From positions 32,291,331-32,355,330 of the forward strand of contig OY804583.1 of NCBI GenBank assembly GCA_963680875.1: a DNA stretch of 64,000 bases, given 5' to 3'. Shown here piece by piece: positions 26,214 to 34,666 of this stretch (positions are counted from its first letter, which is position 1; the number at the start of each line of letters is the position of its first letter). The position numbers and the translations under genes were made by a program. Source of the DNA: Bathymodiolus brooksi (lineage: Eukaryota > Mollusca > Bivalvia > Mytilida > Modiolidae). The notes beneath the pieces were generated by a model. That model made no database searches. It saw only the letters and a program-made list of their open reading frames with translations, and was not told where the DNA came from.

Positions 26214-29200
26214 AGTGGATGTAGTCGAGTGGTCTAGGGCACTGGACGTAAGGCTAAGCGAATGGTGCTGCAGTGTAACAATGGTGTGGGTTCAAATCCC
26301 GTCGAGGGAAGAACAAAAATTTGACAGCTCTAAAATCTAATTCTAACACTGTTTGGTTTAATTTTCAGACGTATATTTAATTCTAACACTGTTTGGTTTA
26401 ATTTTCAGACGTATATATATATATACGTCTGAAAATTAAACCAAACAGTGTTAGAATTAGATTTTAGAGCTGTCAAATGTTTGTTCTTCCCTCGACGGGA
26501 TTTGAACCCACACCATTGTTACACTGCAGCACCATTCGCTTAGCCTTACGTCCAGCGCCCTAGACCACTCGACTACATCCACTCCCTATATACGTCTGAA
26601 AATTAAACCAAACAGTGTTAGAATTAGATTTTAGAGCTGTCAAATTTTTGTTCTTCCCTCGACAGGATTTGAACCCACACCATTGTTACACTGCAGCACC
26701 ATTCGCTTAGCCTTACGTCCAGCGCCCTAGACCACTCGACTACATCCACTCCCTAATATATATATATATATATATATATATGTAAAAGAAATTAGTAAAA
26801 GAAGAACAATGTTTACTTGAAAACTTAAGCCCTAAACCTCACTTAGTCCAGTTTAGAAATGTCGGAATACTTTCCTGTTTTATTTTCGTATGTTTTCTAA
26901 TTTGTACAAGCCTTAAAAATAGGTAGAAAAGCAAACATTAGACGAGCTTTTCTGGCATGTTTCCCAACGAATGCAAATAAATTATATTTTTTACTATCAA
27001 CAATCTACGTCAAAAAGTCCAAAACAACTGCCAGCCAGCTGAATAGCGCAGAAACAAGCATCATTCTAATCATTTTCAAGGGTGTTCTCTATCATCTTAG
27101 TGCTTATGCTGTCATCGTTTTTTGCCGATAACTCTACATGAATCAGGTTTATTTGACCCCTTTTTTGTACTCAAAATCACACAGTTGCATGAATGAATGA
27201 TCTTTATTCTCATAAATATGCATAGTTACAGAGAAGATAAATACAACATATACACCAATTATAAAATGCATGTGCAGAAACAAAATATTTTTCCAAACCA
27301 GGAAGAGATACTATCACAGTAATTACTTTGATAAATTTGACACAATTTATGTTATGAGATGAAAACAATTGATTAAAACAAAGAATATTTGCATACATCT
27401 GACAATAATATGGCCAGTATTTTTTTCTTTCACTATTGAAAAGGCTACATACATCTGACAATAATATGGCCAGTTTTTTTTTCTTTCACTATTGAAAAAG
27501 CTACATACATCTGACAATAATATGGCCAGTATTTTTTTCTTTCACTATTGAAAAAGCTACACATCATTACGCCTATGTCATTTCAGTTGCAGGATAATGT
27601 AGTTTATTCTGTTTTATTGTTACAATAAGACTTTGACATATTTTAAAGGTCGGAAAGTCAGTGAAGATGTAGAATCCAACAGAAGAATAGAGGTGTATGA
27701 ACACTTGGACAATGTATTTAAAGAGGCTATAGAGGAGGCTACTAAACATATCATTGATGATTGTGTTCAGAGAGGTTTGTATGTGTGTTATTAGTGGGTG
27801 TGTGGGATGTAGTCTATGGCAGAGATTGACTTATCATAAATAAATTTTGTTGAGTAAATATCAAGTAGTACTAATATTTTAATATTCCTAATGTTTTATA
27901 TGTCTGTGTTTAATTAACATATAATTTTGCATGAATTTGTAATGAAAAATGGAAATTAAGTGAACCATTGTTTAAAGAATTATAAAGAAGAAAAAAAGAC
28001 ATTTTTTTTTTCTATCAATTTTATGTTTATTTAGATAATTTTTCTTTTTAAAGACTTTTTAACTACCAATTCTCTTGTATAAGTTGTTTGTACATTACTA
28101 AAATGATGTCTTTGTTAGAAAACACTATGTCCTCACATCAGTGAGTCACAGTTAAACTGTGTTACCAGGGTTACTGCTGGTATTTTTCAGACATTACATC
28201 ATCATTTACAACCCTGTCAAGTGTATTTCCATACAATATATAAGATGTAATGTGCTGGTGTTTCACCAACATTCATAGTGGTATACTAGCACCACTATGA
28301 AAAATCAACAGGTAGAGTGATTTTCAACAGAAACACCTTGTTAGTACTGCAGATTGTGATATTTCCAAAATGTCTTTTATAATTATTTTTAACTTGTCTT
28401 TTTGTTTCTTAATATATAAATGTAATAGGAAGGTTTCTTAATTGTATTTTCAGAAATTCACATAAATATGTTCCGTAAATCTGATGCTCTGAGTGTGGAA
28501 GTCCCTAAAGAACCGTCGACTGACATTGACCTGAGTAAACTCTATTGCCGTGTAACACTTCCTGCAGAGACCATGGGAATTCATGTTATACAGTTTAATA
28601 AGACACTGACGGAGGATAACTCATATTTCTGTGTGGATATAAAGAATTTAAGTATGTATATATATAGATCTACATATAAGTTCAACAATTTGTAAAAAAA
28701 AGGAAAAAAATATATTTTTGCACTGTAATTGGGTTGTAATGATGGTTTTGAATTCCTAGCAAAATGTAGAGGGGTTATGGTGTTTAATGTCACTTTCAAC
28801 AATATTTCAGTTATATTGTGGCAGTCAGTTTTATTGATGGAGGAAACCAGAGTACCTGGAGAAAACCAATGACCTGCCGCAAGTGACTGACAAACTTTAT
28901 CACATAATGTTGCATCGAGTAGACCTATCTTGAGTGAGATTCAAATTCACAACATTAGTGGTGATAGGCACTGATTGCATAGGTAGGTATAAATCCAACT
29001 ACCATACGATCATGCCCACGAAGGCCCCTATTTTTCTGATTCTTTTTTTGTGTAGTTGTTACGTGTGACAAACTACGTTCAGTTTTGATTTGAAAAATAT
29101 ACCAATTACCTATTATACAGATACACTCCTACAATATGGAAAACACATTCTCATGATTGCGAGCCAACCAGTCTTTGCTCTTATTCCTTAATGCTGCTGC

Positions 29201-32200
29201 TTAGCAGACTGGGACTTGAACCCATGAGCTATAACAATTGAGGGGAACTTGCTAACTATAACACCACCGATCTGGTTAAATCTTAATGAGTTAGGCACGA
29301 TATATTGGTTTTAATTGTCAGGGAAATTTGTTTAATTTGAAATTGTATATATAGTAACTGTATGCCAAAACACAGAACTAAAGATATTTTGTATTTTCCA
29401 GATGAAGACTCGGTTGTTACAGTTGGTGTTGCTGACAGCACATTTGATTTGAGTAAGCATCCAGGTAAAACTGAGAAAACGGTCGGATGGATGTCACAGA
29501 ATGGACGAATGTTCTACAATACACGACACGAAGGCAATGTTAATGGACAACGATATGAAGAAGGTATGAACAGATAGAAATATCTAATTATATTGATTGA
29601 TATAATCAAATAGACCAAATAAACAATTTCCGGATGCAGTAGTCCCCCTCTTATAAGGCCCCTCACACCAAAGGTCACCACTCTTCTCAGGCCAGATTTC
29701 ATATGCACAGAGACAGTAAAATACAACTATATTGTCTCCCTCAAGGAAAGCCACCCCTCTTATAAGGCCACTTTTTCATTGCAGGAGAGTATAAGTTCTA
29801 TGCTTCTTAGTGACCTACTATGATTATTTAGATGGTCAGTAAATAGTTGAAAGGTGAGCGCTTTAGCGTGAACCCTTCAACTATTTACTTACCGTCTAAA
29901 TAATCATAGTCGGCCACGGGAGCTTAGAACATTTTTGTACGATATTGCTGATCTATAACTGGAAACAGTAACTAAGTTTTTTCCACGAACTATGTTTGAC
30001 GGACTTTCTTGGAAGTTCTAAGGCTAAAGACGTAATGGTCACTAGACAAAATTAAGCACCTCCCACTGACCTTCTGTAATTTTCCGTCTGCATCATTTCG
30101 TAGCTGCACGTTTATCTATCGTCTGCATCGTTATTTTTAGGAATGGAATTTTCCACTGGCCAGTAAAGCGTATTAATCTTATTCTATAGATTTCCATATA
30201 TGGCTCTGCCTTCTATCGTTATTTTTAGGAATGATTTTATCCAATCATAGGTCGTCAAATAAATGCAATTATTTTTAGGAATGATTTTATCCAATCATAG
30301 GTCGTCAAATAAATGCAACATCTTACAAATGGCTTTATAAGAAAGGGACTACTGTATCTGAATATTATTTTTAAATGCAAATAGTCAGATACAGTGAAAC
30401 TTGTACCTGACAATACACATTTTTCTATTAAACCACAATAAAATGAGGTAGTTCTTTATTGTTTGCATTAAGAAAACACATTTTGATGGCAAAATAGTCT
30501 GTGATATGGTAGCTCTGTGGGTGTCTTTTTGCCTGTACTTGTAATCTCATAATGTGACATCGTGTACAATGCTGTCAGTATTTGTACTTCACCCATATTT
30601 TGTTTTCGTGTTGATAACCTCACTTAAGGGAAATGATATTATATACACTAAAACGAGAAAGATGTCCAGATGTAGTGTTTATCAACAAAATAAAGAGTAT
30701 CTCTCAACTGCAGGCTAGGAGCCATTTCACACTCGTTTTAGGGTATGAGTTATGCTCATTATTGAAGCCCTTACTGTGACTGTGAAATGTAGAACAGCAA
30801 TACAATCCCTATTCCTTTACCTTAATTTATGTCTTAGTGTAATGTTGGATAGTCTCTCATTTTGTTTTACATCCTTATCTTTTCTTACTAATTTTTGTCG
30901 CAGAAATGATAATGATTTTTTTTATTCAATGTCACTGCAGTCAATTTACATCGACTCAAACAACTACCTGTAATCATTTTCATGTAGATATATTATTTTA
31001 CTTCCTGGTTCATAATTTATGATGGTTTCAAATTTAGATTTACTACTAGTATGTCTTTTTTTTATCATAGGAGACACTGTCGGTGTTGATTTATCAGTCT
31101 TTGAGAGTTCACTTCCTGTTGTTCTGTTTTCAAAGAATTATCACCCTATTGGGTTACGATATTTGATGACCAATGATCCAAGTCAATATTTTCCAACTAT
31201 TGCCCTGTGTGGTAATGGATATGAAGTTGTTATTGATGTTTTCTGGCACAATCGACTCTGTGTTGGACCTACATTTGAAATTGTAAGTAAAAAAATATTT
31301 ATATTTTTTTCTGTTTTTTTTTAATGAAGAATATATAACAGATACATATCTTTTACCTATATAACCGTTCCTCTTTTATGGTTAGGGTTAGAATTATGGT
31401 GTTTAATGCCACTCTCAACAATATTTCAGTTATATCGTGGCTCCTCTTTTATCAAAATCATACTTCTTCTTGTCAGATTAAAGTATTTTATGAATATGAT
31501 ATTAAACATCAACACAATCTGAGATGCATAATATAGATCTCTGATTTTTAAGTAATGTCTACTATAAATAAATTGTTGTTCGTTAAATAGCAATTTTGGT
31601 GGTTTTCCTTGATAATACCAACCATTTAGTGCACCACAAAAACATATGTAATAAAAGAAGTATTGATGAAGTATCAAAACAGCAAATTCAAATGTCAACA
31701 AACGTCTCTTTATCTGTGTATCCATTAAAACTGATACCAACAAAAATATATGAAAACACAGTATCAGTAATATGATTGTGTTGGGTACTTCTTTGCAGGA
31801 TAATGTTAATTACTGGATAGTGCCACAGGGGTCAAAGGTTGAGGAAAAAGAAAAGTTGGTAACAATACCAGAGCATACAGATGCTGAAGTACTGCAGTGT
31901 CCATATCCACTCAGCGAAGACATTAGTATGTTTACAACAAAAATAGTTTCAAATTATCTCCCCTATATTATTTTATTTTGATATATTAAGGATCATTTTA
32001 ATTCCATTGACATATTCAAAAACCAGTGGAATTTTTCTGGGAATTAAATGAAAAAAACTGCATACAAATTAGACTTAACATATAAATAGTTTGAAAAACA
32101 CAGACAGGAAATTTCATAAAGAATTTAAAGAAAAAAAACTGGACTTTTGATAAAATTCAAAATTTTGGGTATTGGCTCCATTTTAACTCCTTATATCTTA

Positions 32201-32690
32201 CTGTAAGAGGAATACAAATTCTGTGGGAATACTTCAAACAAGAACTTTTCAAAGGAATTCAATGGTAAAACTGCATACAAATTGACTTTAAAATATTCAA
32301 AATGACATATTTTTTTATGTCCATGAAAAGACACACTGTTTTTATTAGTTTTTGCAGGTTCTTTCAGACAGAGAAGTGTAGGGATGAATTTTCTTACAAC
32401 TAATAAAAGATTATAATTTTCAAAGCTAAACTTATCAGAGTTTGAGCAACCACAACCAATATTGTATTAAAATAAAGCAATGTAAACAAATGTATTATGT
32501 ATTATATTTTTGTTTACAGAATTCAACTACCGGTACTTTGAAATACAAATATTAGATAAGTTTGGGAGTCGGGTAGATGGTGTTTCACCCCCAGGAATTG
32601 CCCTGTCATCACCATGTTTTCAGGATATTGGTATAACAATGTCCTCCAACTTCAGACAGGATTTTATCAGATTCTTAGCCAAAGGAGAAG
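13915..32690 (+). CDS. Multi-SPRY (B30.2-like) protein gene, partial, 13 exons
   Basis: Joining 13 GT-AG exons (13915-14101, 15427-15588, 16697-16784, 17133-17325, 18611-18743, 19548-19685, 24566-24763, 27649-27774, 28454-28651, 29402-29563, 31071-31282, 31799-31925, 32520-32690) gives 2095 nt with no stop and no phase conflict, about 698 codons. The product has two canonical SPRY modules, marked by [18 protein letters not shown] and [12 protein letters not shown] in the first and [20 protein letters not shown] and [12 protein letters not shown] in the second. A divergent SPRY-like module follows each, and a probable helical linker (27649-27774) separates the pairs. SPRY domains are protein-interaction beta sandwiches; no enzyme domain, signal peptide or membrane segment is visible. 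The first exon follows a good acceptor, so upstream exons are expected. The last exon ends in phase 1, so more exons should follow, but none was found. The overall role is unknown. Gene structure is well supported; the SPRY assignment rests on motif recognition. Confidence 0.85.
14273..15030. mobile_element. hAT-like non-autonomous element, 758 bp, 8-bp target duplication
   Basis: ATGAAAAT flanks both sides (14265-14272 and 15031-15038). The ends are TAGTGGTGCACCGATCATCGG and the inverse of TAGTGATGGGAATCGGT, typical hAT termini. Subterminal CGATGATCGATCATCGG clusters and an internal duplication of about 120 bp (14565-14680 and 14740-14860) are visible. There is no transposase ORF. It lies in the intron after the first visible SPRY-gene exon. 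Confidence 0.88.
15427..15588 (+). CDS. SPRY gene exon 2: SPRY core, module A
   Basis: TTTCAG acceptor and GTATGT donor bound a 162-bp exon that enters and leaves in phase 1. It encodes [19 protein letters not shown] and GEKFGIG, the classic SPRY core. Exon 29402-29563 has the same length and phases and is its evident duplicate. Confidence 0.88.
15744..15980 (+). mobile_element. tRNA-derived SINE, near full length
   Basis: It has the family head (GTCATGGTTGTGATCGTATA), body (ACATTATGTGATAAAGTTTG) and tail (AACTGAAATATTGTTGAAAG), in an intron of the SPRY gene. Confidence 0.82.
16078..16415 (+). mobile_element. Two degraded SINE copies in series
   Basis: Pieces at 16078-16170 and 16226-16415 keep TATGCAATCA, GAATTCCTGTCTATGGCAAG and GAAAGTGGCATCAAACACC. 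An upstream 30-bp direct duplication (GTAAATCATTAACCCACTAA) lies at 16014-16072. Confidence 0.6.
16697..16784 (+). CDS. SPRY gene exon 3: SPRY core, module A
   Basis: TTCCAG acceptor and GTACGA donor bound 88 bp that begin by completing the Gly of GDVFGVCV and continue with [13 protein letters not shown], the second half of the SPRY signature. The exon ends in phase 2. Confidence 0.86.
17133..17325 (+). CDS. SPRY gene exon 4: end of module A
   Basis: The 193-bp exon starts after CTAAAAG and ends at GTAAGTGA in phase 0. It encodes [10 protein letters not shown] and GIMWPQAVF, the usual end of a SPRY fold. In module C the equivalent of exons 3 and 4 is the single exon 31071-31282. Confidence 0.84.
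17495..17747 (+). mobile_element. tRNA-derived SINE
   Basis: The head is degraded, but GCAATCAGTGCCTATCACCA, TTATGTGATAAAGTTTGTCA and GTTGAAAGTGGTGTTAAACA are intact. Confidence 0.8.
18020..18262 (+). mobile_element. tRNA-derived SINE
   Basis: It starts GGATCGTCGTGGTCGTGATC and ends GAAATATTGTTGAAAGTGGT, with the usual body between. A further decayed piece with TTGACTTGCAGCAGGC lies at about 18410-18490. Confidence 0.8.
18611..18743 (+). CDS. SPRY gene exon 5: inter-module linker
   Basis: TTATTATAG acceptor and GTAAGTT donor bound 133 bp going from phase 0 to phase 1. It encodes [11 protein letters not shown] and a linker ending in SPQPLCS. Exon 31799-31925 is the matching linker of the second pair (NYWIVPQ..., 127 bp, same phases). 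Confidence 0.82.
19202..19300 (+). repeat. 32-bp tandem repeat, 3 copies
   Basis: GAAAACTAGATGAAGTTATG followed by AAAAGTGAAACT occurs three times with one or two changes, within an intron of the SPRY gene. Confidence 0.85.
19548..19685 (+). CDS. SPRY gene exon 6: start of divergent module B
   Basis: CTTTTGCAG acceptor and GTAAAG donor bound 138 bp, phase 1 to phase 1. It encodes [20 protein letters not shown], which resembles the opening strands of a SPRY fold but lacks the GYHSDTG loop. A poly-G run lies 64 bp downstream in the intron. Confidence 0.8.
19749..19770 (+). repeat. Poly-G run in intron
   Basis: A run of about 18-20 G follows TTAG shortly after exon 19548-19685. Other homopolymer G or C runs are at 3006-3019 and 25477-25510. 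Confidence 0.8.
20512..21187 (+). repeat. CCGTCCGTCC-family element with AGGTCA-rich 143-bp units
   Basis: The element starts ATTATCCCCTCGCCAACGAA and a hairpin, then CCGTCCGTCC. Four units with AACATCCTTGTGAACACTCT, CTTGGTACATACTTAGTCCT and TCAAGGTCAAAGGTCAAGGT follow, and it ends GCGAGGGGATACGCC...CCCTTGG. It lies in an intron of the SPRY gene. Confidence 0.8.
20576..21140 (+). promoter_or_regulatory. Cluster of AGGTCA half-sites in a repeat element
   Basis: TCAAGGTCAAAGGTCAAGGTCA and close variants recur five times about every 140 bp. AGGTCAAAGGTCA is a DR1 arrangement and TCAAGGTCA an extended half-site of the kinds bound by nuclear receptors. Function is inference only. Confidence 0.3.
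21997..22235 (+). mobile_element. tRNA-derived SINE
   Basis: It starts GAGGGTCCATCGTGGTCGTG and ends ATTGTTGAAAGTGGCATTAA, in an intron of the SPRY gene. Confidence 0.8.
22637..23567. mobile_element. pogo-like TIR element, 931 bp, TA target duplication
   Basis: The ends are CAGTAGAGTTTGTTTATAG and its near inverse, both flanked by TA. TTCGTTATA motifs recur inside both ends. No coding sequence is seen. It sits in the intron before SPRY exon 24566. Confidence 0.75.
23849..24027. mobile_element. 179-bp MITE with CAGTCAAAC termini
   Basis: The inverted ends are CAGTCAAACTTGTATATAAAGG and the inverse of CAGTCAAACCTGTCTTAAAGG, with TA on the right and TG on the left. CCCTTTATA motifs recur inside. 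It probably shares its family with 43292-45236. Confidence 0.7.
24566..24763 (+). CDS. SPRY gene exon 7: end of divergent module B
   Basis: A pyrimidine-rich CTTTTTAG acceptor and GTAAGT donor bound 198 bp, phase 1 to phase 1. It encodes [30 protein letters not shown] and [12 protein letters not shown], which align in order with the GDxxGVC, FxKNG and FLPTI strands of a SPRY domain. A young SINE begins 29 bp after the donor. Confidence 0.82.
24793..25047 (+). mobile_element. tRNA-derived SINE, full length, with 14-bp target duplication
   Basis: CATGTTTAAACAGA flanks both ends (24779-24792 and 25048-25061). The element has a tRNA-like head (GATCATTATCGTATGGTAGT... and a B-box-like region near GTTGTGAATTCAAATCCC), the body TTATGTGATAAAGTTTGTCA and the tail TATTGTTGAAAGTGGC. 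The tail resembles conserved 3' domains of molluscan SINEs. The insertion is recent and lies 29 bp after an exon donor. Confidence 0.88.
25335..25478 (-). mobile_element. Partial SINE ending in a poly-C tract
   Basis: The reversed body (CACTGACAAACTTTATCATA) and head (CCAACTACCATACAATCACA) are present. The tail is missing, and a C run of about 20 bases follows at 25477-25510. Confidence 0.65.
25695..26160. repeat. Large hairpin of inverted repeats
   Basis: ACATTTCTTTAACATTCTTG (25697 onward) is mirrored near 26134-26158. An inner pair centred on AACCTGG...TGACCCAAACCAGGTTAT (25935-26100) also mirrors. It lies in an intron of the SPRY gene. Confidence 0.65.
26168..26795. mobile_element. Three copies of a third tRNA-derived SINE in an inverted cluster with (TA)n ends
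   Basis: One + copy (26211-26375) and two - copies (26424-26588, 26590-26754) share GGGAGTGGATGTAGTCGAGT, the B-box GGGTTCAAATCCCG and a tail ending TTTAATTTTCAGACGTATA. The whole cluster is palindromic, with ATTTCTTTTACATA(TA)n at one end and its inverse at the other. The head cannot form a tRNA acceptor stem, so these are SINEs and not tRNA genes. Confidence 0.8.
27392..27561 (+). repeat. 58-bp tandem repeat, 3 copies
   Basis: ACATCTGACAATAATATGGC followed by CAGTATTTTTTTCTTTCACT and TATTGAAAAAGCT recurs three times directly upstream of exon 27649-27774. Confidence 0.85.
27649..27774 (+). CDS. SPRY gene exon 8: charged helical linker
   Basis: The 126-bp exon follows TATTTTAAAG and ends at GTTTGT. 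It encodes an acidic, probably alpha-helical stretch ([20 protein letters not shown]) joining modules B and C. The donor is weaker than those of its neighbours, but phase continuity supports it. Confidence 0.75.
28454..28651 (+). CDS. SPRY gene exon 9: start of module C
   Basis: GTATTTTCAG acceptor and GTATGT donor bound 198 bp, phase 1 to phase 1. It ends with [11 protein letters not shown], the SPRY opening strand equivalent to the end of the first visible exon. Confidence 0.83.
28774..29026 (-). mobile_element. tRNA-derived SINE, reversed
   Basis: It runs from GGTTATGGTGTTTAATGTCA to CCATACGATCATGCCCACGA with all parts recognisable, 120 bp after exon 28454-28651. A partial second-type SINE (TTCCTTAATGCTGCTGCTTA) follows at 29165-29280. 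Confidence 0.8.
29402..29563 (+). CDS. SPRY gene exon 10: SPRY core, module C
   Basis: TTTTCCAG acceptor and GTATGA donor bound 162 bp, phase 1 to phase 1. It encodes [31 protein letters not shown] and GQRYEEG. Length, phases and residue pattern match exon 15427-15588, showing exon-level duplication. Confidence 0.87.
29637..30354. mobile_element. pogo-like TIR element, 718 bp, with nested hairpin
   Basis: The ends are CAGTAGTCCCCCTCTTATAA and the inverse of CAGTAGTCCCTTTCTTATAA; TA follows on the right. A second near-perfect palindrome lies at 29824-29916, and a 51-bp direct duplication (GGAATGATTTTATCCAATCA) at about 30222-30318. It lies in the intron between SPRY exons 10 and 11. Confidence 0.65.
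31071..31282 (+). CDS. SPRY gene exon 11: SPRY core and end, module C
   Basis: TTATCATAG acceptor and GTAAGT donor bound 212 bp, ending in phase 0. It encodes [27 protein letters not shown] and [11 protein letters not shown]. It combines what two exons encode in module A, so an intron was gained there or lost here. Confidence 0.86.
31393..31443 (-). mobile_element. SINE 3'-end fragment
   Basis: Only the reversed tail remains (ATGGTGTTTAATGCCACTCT, ACAATATTTCAGTTATATCG). Confidence 0.65.
31799..31925 (+). CDS. SPRY gene exon 12: inter-module linker
   Basis: CTTTGCAG acceptor and GTATGT donor bound 127 bp, phase 0 to phase 1, encoding [17 protein letters not shown] and [11 protein letters not shown]. 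It is the counterpart of exon 18611-18743. Confidence 0.83.
32520..32690 (+). CDS. SPRY gene exon 13: start of divergent module D
   Basis: GTTTACAG acceptor and GTAATAAT donor bound 171 bp, phase 1 to phase 1. It encodes [19 protein letters not shown] and [11 protein letters not shown], a SPRY opening, and ends AKGE plus one base. By analogy with exon 24566-24763 another exon should complete this module, but I could not locate it downstream. Confidence 0.82.
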
Positions 32691-32770
32691 GTAATAATAC
32701 ATGTATTTTATTTATTGATGATTTGTAAATTTTTCCTTTGATCTTTATGCATGATAATTTATATTTTCAA

Positions 32771-33140
32771 GCAGCAAAAACTGCATTGGTGGTGTAATGG
32801 TTAGCGTGCAGTAGATCATGTGTTTGAGCCCTGATCGGATCAAACCAAAGACTAATATTGGTATTTGTTGCTTCTCCACTAAGCATCCAGCATAAAGGAG
32901 AAAGAGCAAAGACTGGTTGGCTTGGAATCAGGATAATGTGTCAGAGTGGGGCAACATGGTGGACTTCTGTGGAATGTTGTTTCAGTGAGCTAGCACAATA
33001 AAAAAAATCCAACTAAGTGTGTTGGTCTAGTACAAAGCAGACATCATCATCATCTCATTGAAAATTAACTTGTTCTCGTTATGATATAGCTGAAAATTGC
33101 TGAGTTGGTGTTAAACGACAATCACTTACTCACTCACTCA
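32771..33140 (+). mobile_element. Second-type tRNA-derived SINE
   Basis: The head has the A-box-like GGTGGTGTAATGGTTAGCG and B-box-like GTTTGAGCCC. It ends GCTGAAAATTGCTGAGTTGG and ACTTACTCACTCACTC. The flanks share CAAGCAGCAA and CAAGCAACAA, a probable target duplication. Confidence 0.85.
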
Positions 33141-33279
33141 AGCAACAAGTATACAAGAATACTATCATTGATGTCTAAAATGACGACACTGATGCCATTT
33201 TAACAAATCTTCGATAAGCCTACTATCATTCATATGATTTGCTCGAAATGGACTTCACATCACAGGTCGCATCTGAGGC

Positions 33280-33460
33280 TTCACCTTTAATGTGATTAAT
33301 AGGTACCTTGCAATCATACATTTCTGGAATCAGAAGAACAACAGCTGTTTCATGGAACAATTAGATAGGCTTCGCCTTTAATGTGATTAATAGGTACCTT
33401 GCAATGATACATTTCTGGAATCAGAAGAACAACAGCTGTTACATGGAACAATTAGATATC
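33280..33460 (+). repeat. Tandem duplication, about 94-bp units
   Basis: TTTAATGTGATTAATAGGTA and CATTTCTGGAATCAGAAGAA occur twice, with a more decayed third unit to about 33600. Confidence 0.75.
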
Positions 33461-33967
33461 TAAATATTTGAAAACCAAATTTGGTAAATATCCTGAAAAT
33501 TATAAGATCTATTTTGTCTATTGTTTTTGTTTTTGTTTTTTTTTAAATTACCTAGCAACCATTTTTTTATGGAACCAGAACCAGCTGTGTTATAAAACCA
33601 CTGGATTTCAAAATATTTGATTTCCAGCTTTGGTAAATTTCCTTGAAAACTCTCAGACCTTTTATTTGAAGCAACTGCAGAAGATTCATCAAGCATTTGT
33701 GCACAGGATGGTTCTTCTGTTTTAATATTCTCACCAATCTACTATAATAAAATGTATCTAAATATCTGATGTTATTTTTCATGTATATTAAAAATGTTTA
33801 CATACAAATATTATATACATTCTATCAATATATGGAATAAATGACTTCTGCAGACTTTCTGACTGTTATCTCCCTTGTTTTATCCTGCAATCGTGGGATT
33901 TTTTGGTCTTGTTAAAGGGATAAAATAAACTTCTATGCTTTTAATCATGGACCTAGTAAAGCTTTTG

Positions 33968-34381
33968 TGGTACCTGATTCATGTAGAACAAACGGTTAGA
34001 AACGGTAACAGTGCAGACATGATAGATGATTCCTTCTGGTACCTGATTCATGTAGAACAAACGGTTAGAAACGGTAACAGTGCAGACATGATAGATGATT
34101 CCTTCTGGTACCTGATTCATGTAGAACAAACGGTTAGAAACGGTAACAGTGCAGACATGATAGATGATTCCTTCTGGTACCTGATTCATGTAGAACAAAC
34201 GGTTAGAAACGGTAACAGTGCAGACATGATAGATGATTCCTTCTGGTACCTGATTCATGTAGAACAAATGGTTAGAAACGGTAACAGTGCAGACATGATA
34301 GATGATTCCTTCTGGTACCTGATTCATGTAGAACAAACGGTTAGAAACGGTAACAGTGCAGACATGATAGATGATTCCCTT
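33968..34381 (+). repeat. 69-bp minisatellite, exactly 6 copies
   Basis: Units begin TGGTACCTGATTCATGTAGA and contain GTTAGAAACGGTAACAGTGC. They are identical apart from ACAAATGG for ACAAACGG in one unit. Both strands are open because 69 is divisible by three. No splice signals or start context make it coding. Confidence 0.92.
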
Positions 34382-34666
34382 AAAAACAATTAGAACTACG
34401 CCTATTACTGCTCTTTTCAGTAAAATTTTAGTTGTTTTAACTTTTTGACCATGCATGATAAACACAATATACATGCATTGTCAATAAAAATCAAATTTAT
34501 TTGCACTTGTGGTGAAACAGACCAAAAAGGCTATCCAAGCGCTCACTTTTCTACCTGTAACTAAAGCCCATACAAATAAATTATACATTTTCAGTCAATA
34601 TACATATTTTGTATATATATTATACATTTGCTGTAACCTTAAAGTTGAACCCTTCTTTAAAGGTGG

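Noticed and set aside
26211..26754. tRNA genes
   Set aside because: A- and B-box-like parts are present, but the 5' GGGAGTG has no matching 3' acceptor strand and a shared non-tRNA tail follows, so they are SINE heads.
33953..34474. Minus-strand 173-codon ORF
   Set aside because: It reads across the 69-bp minisatellite; its opposite strand is equally open and no splice or start context supports it.
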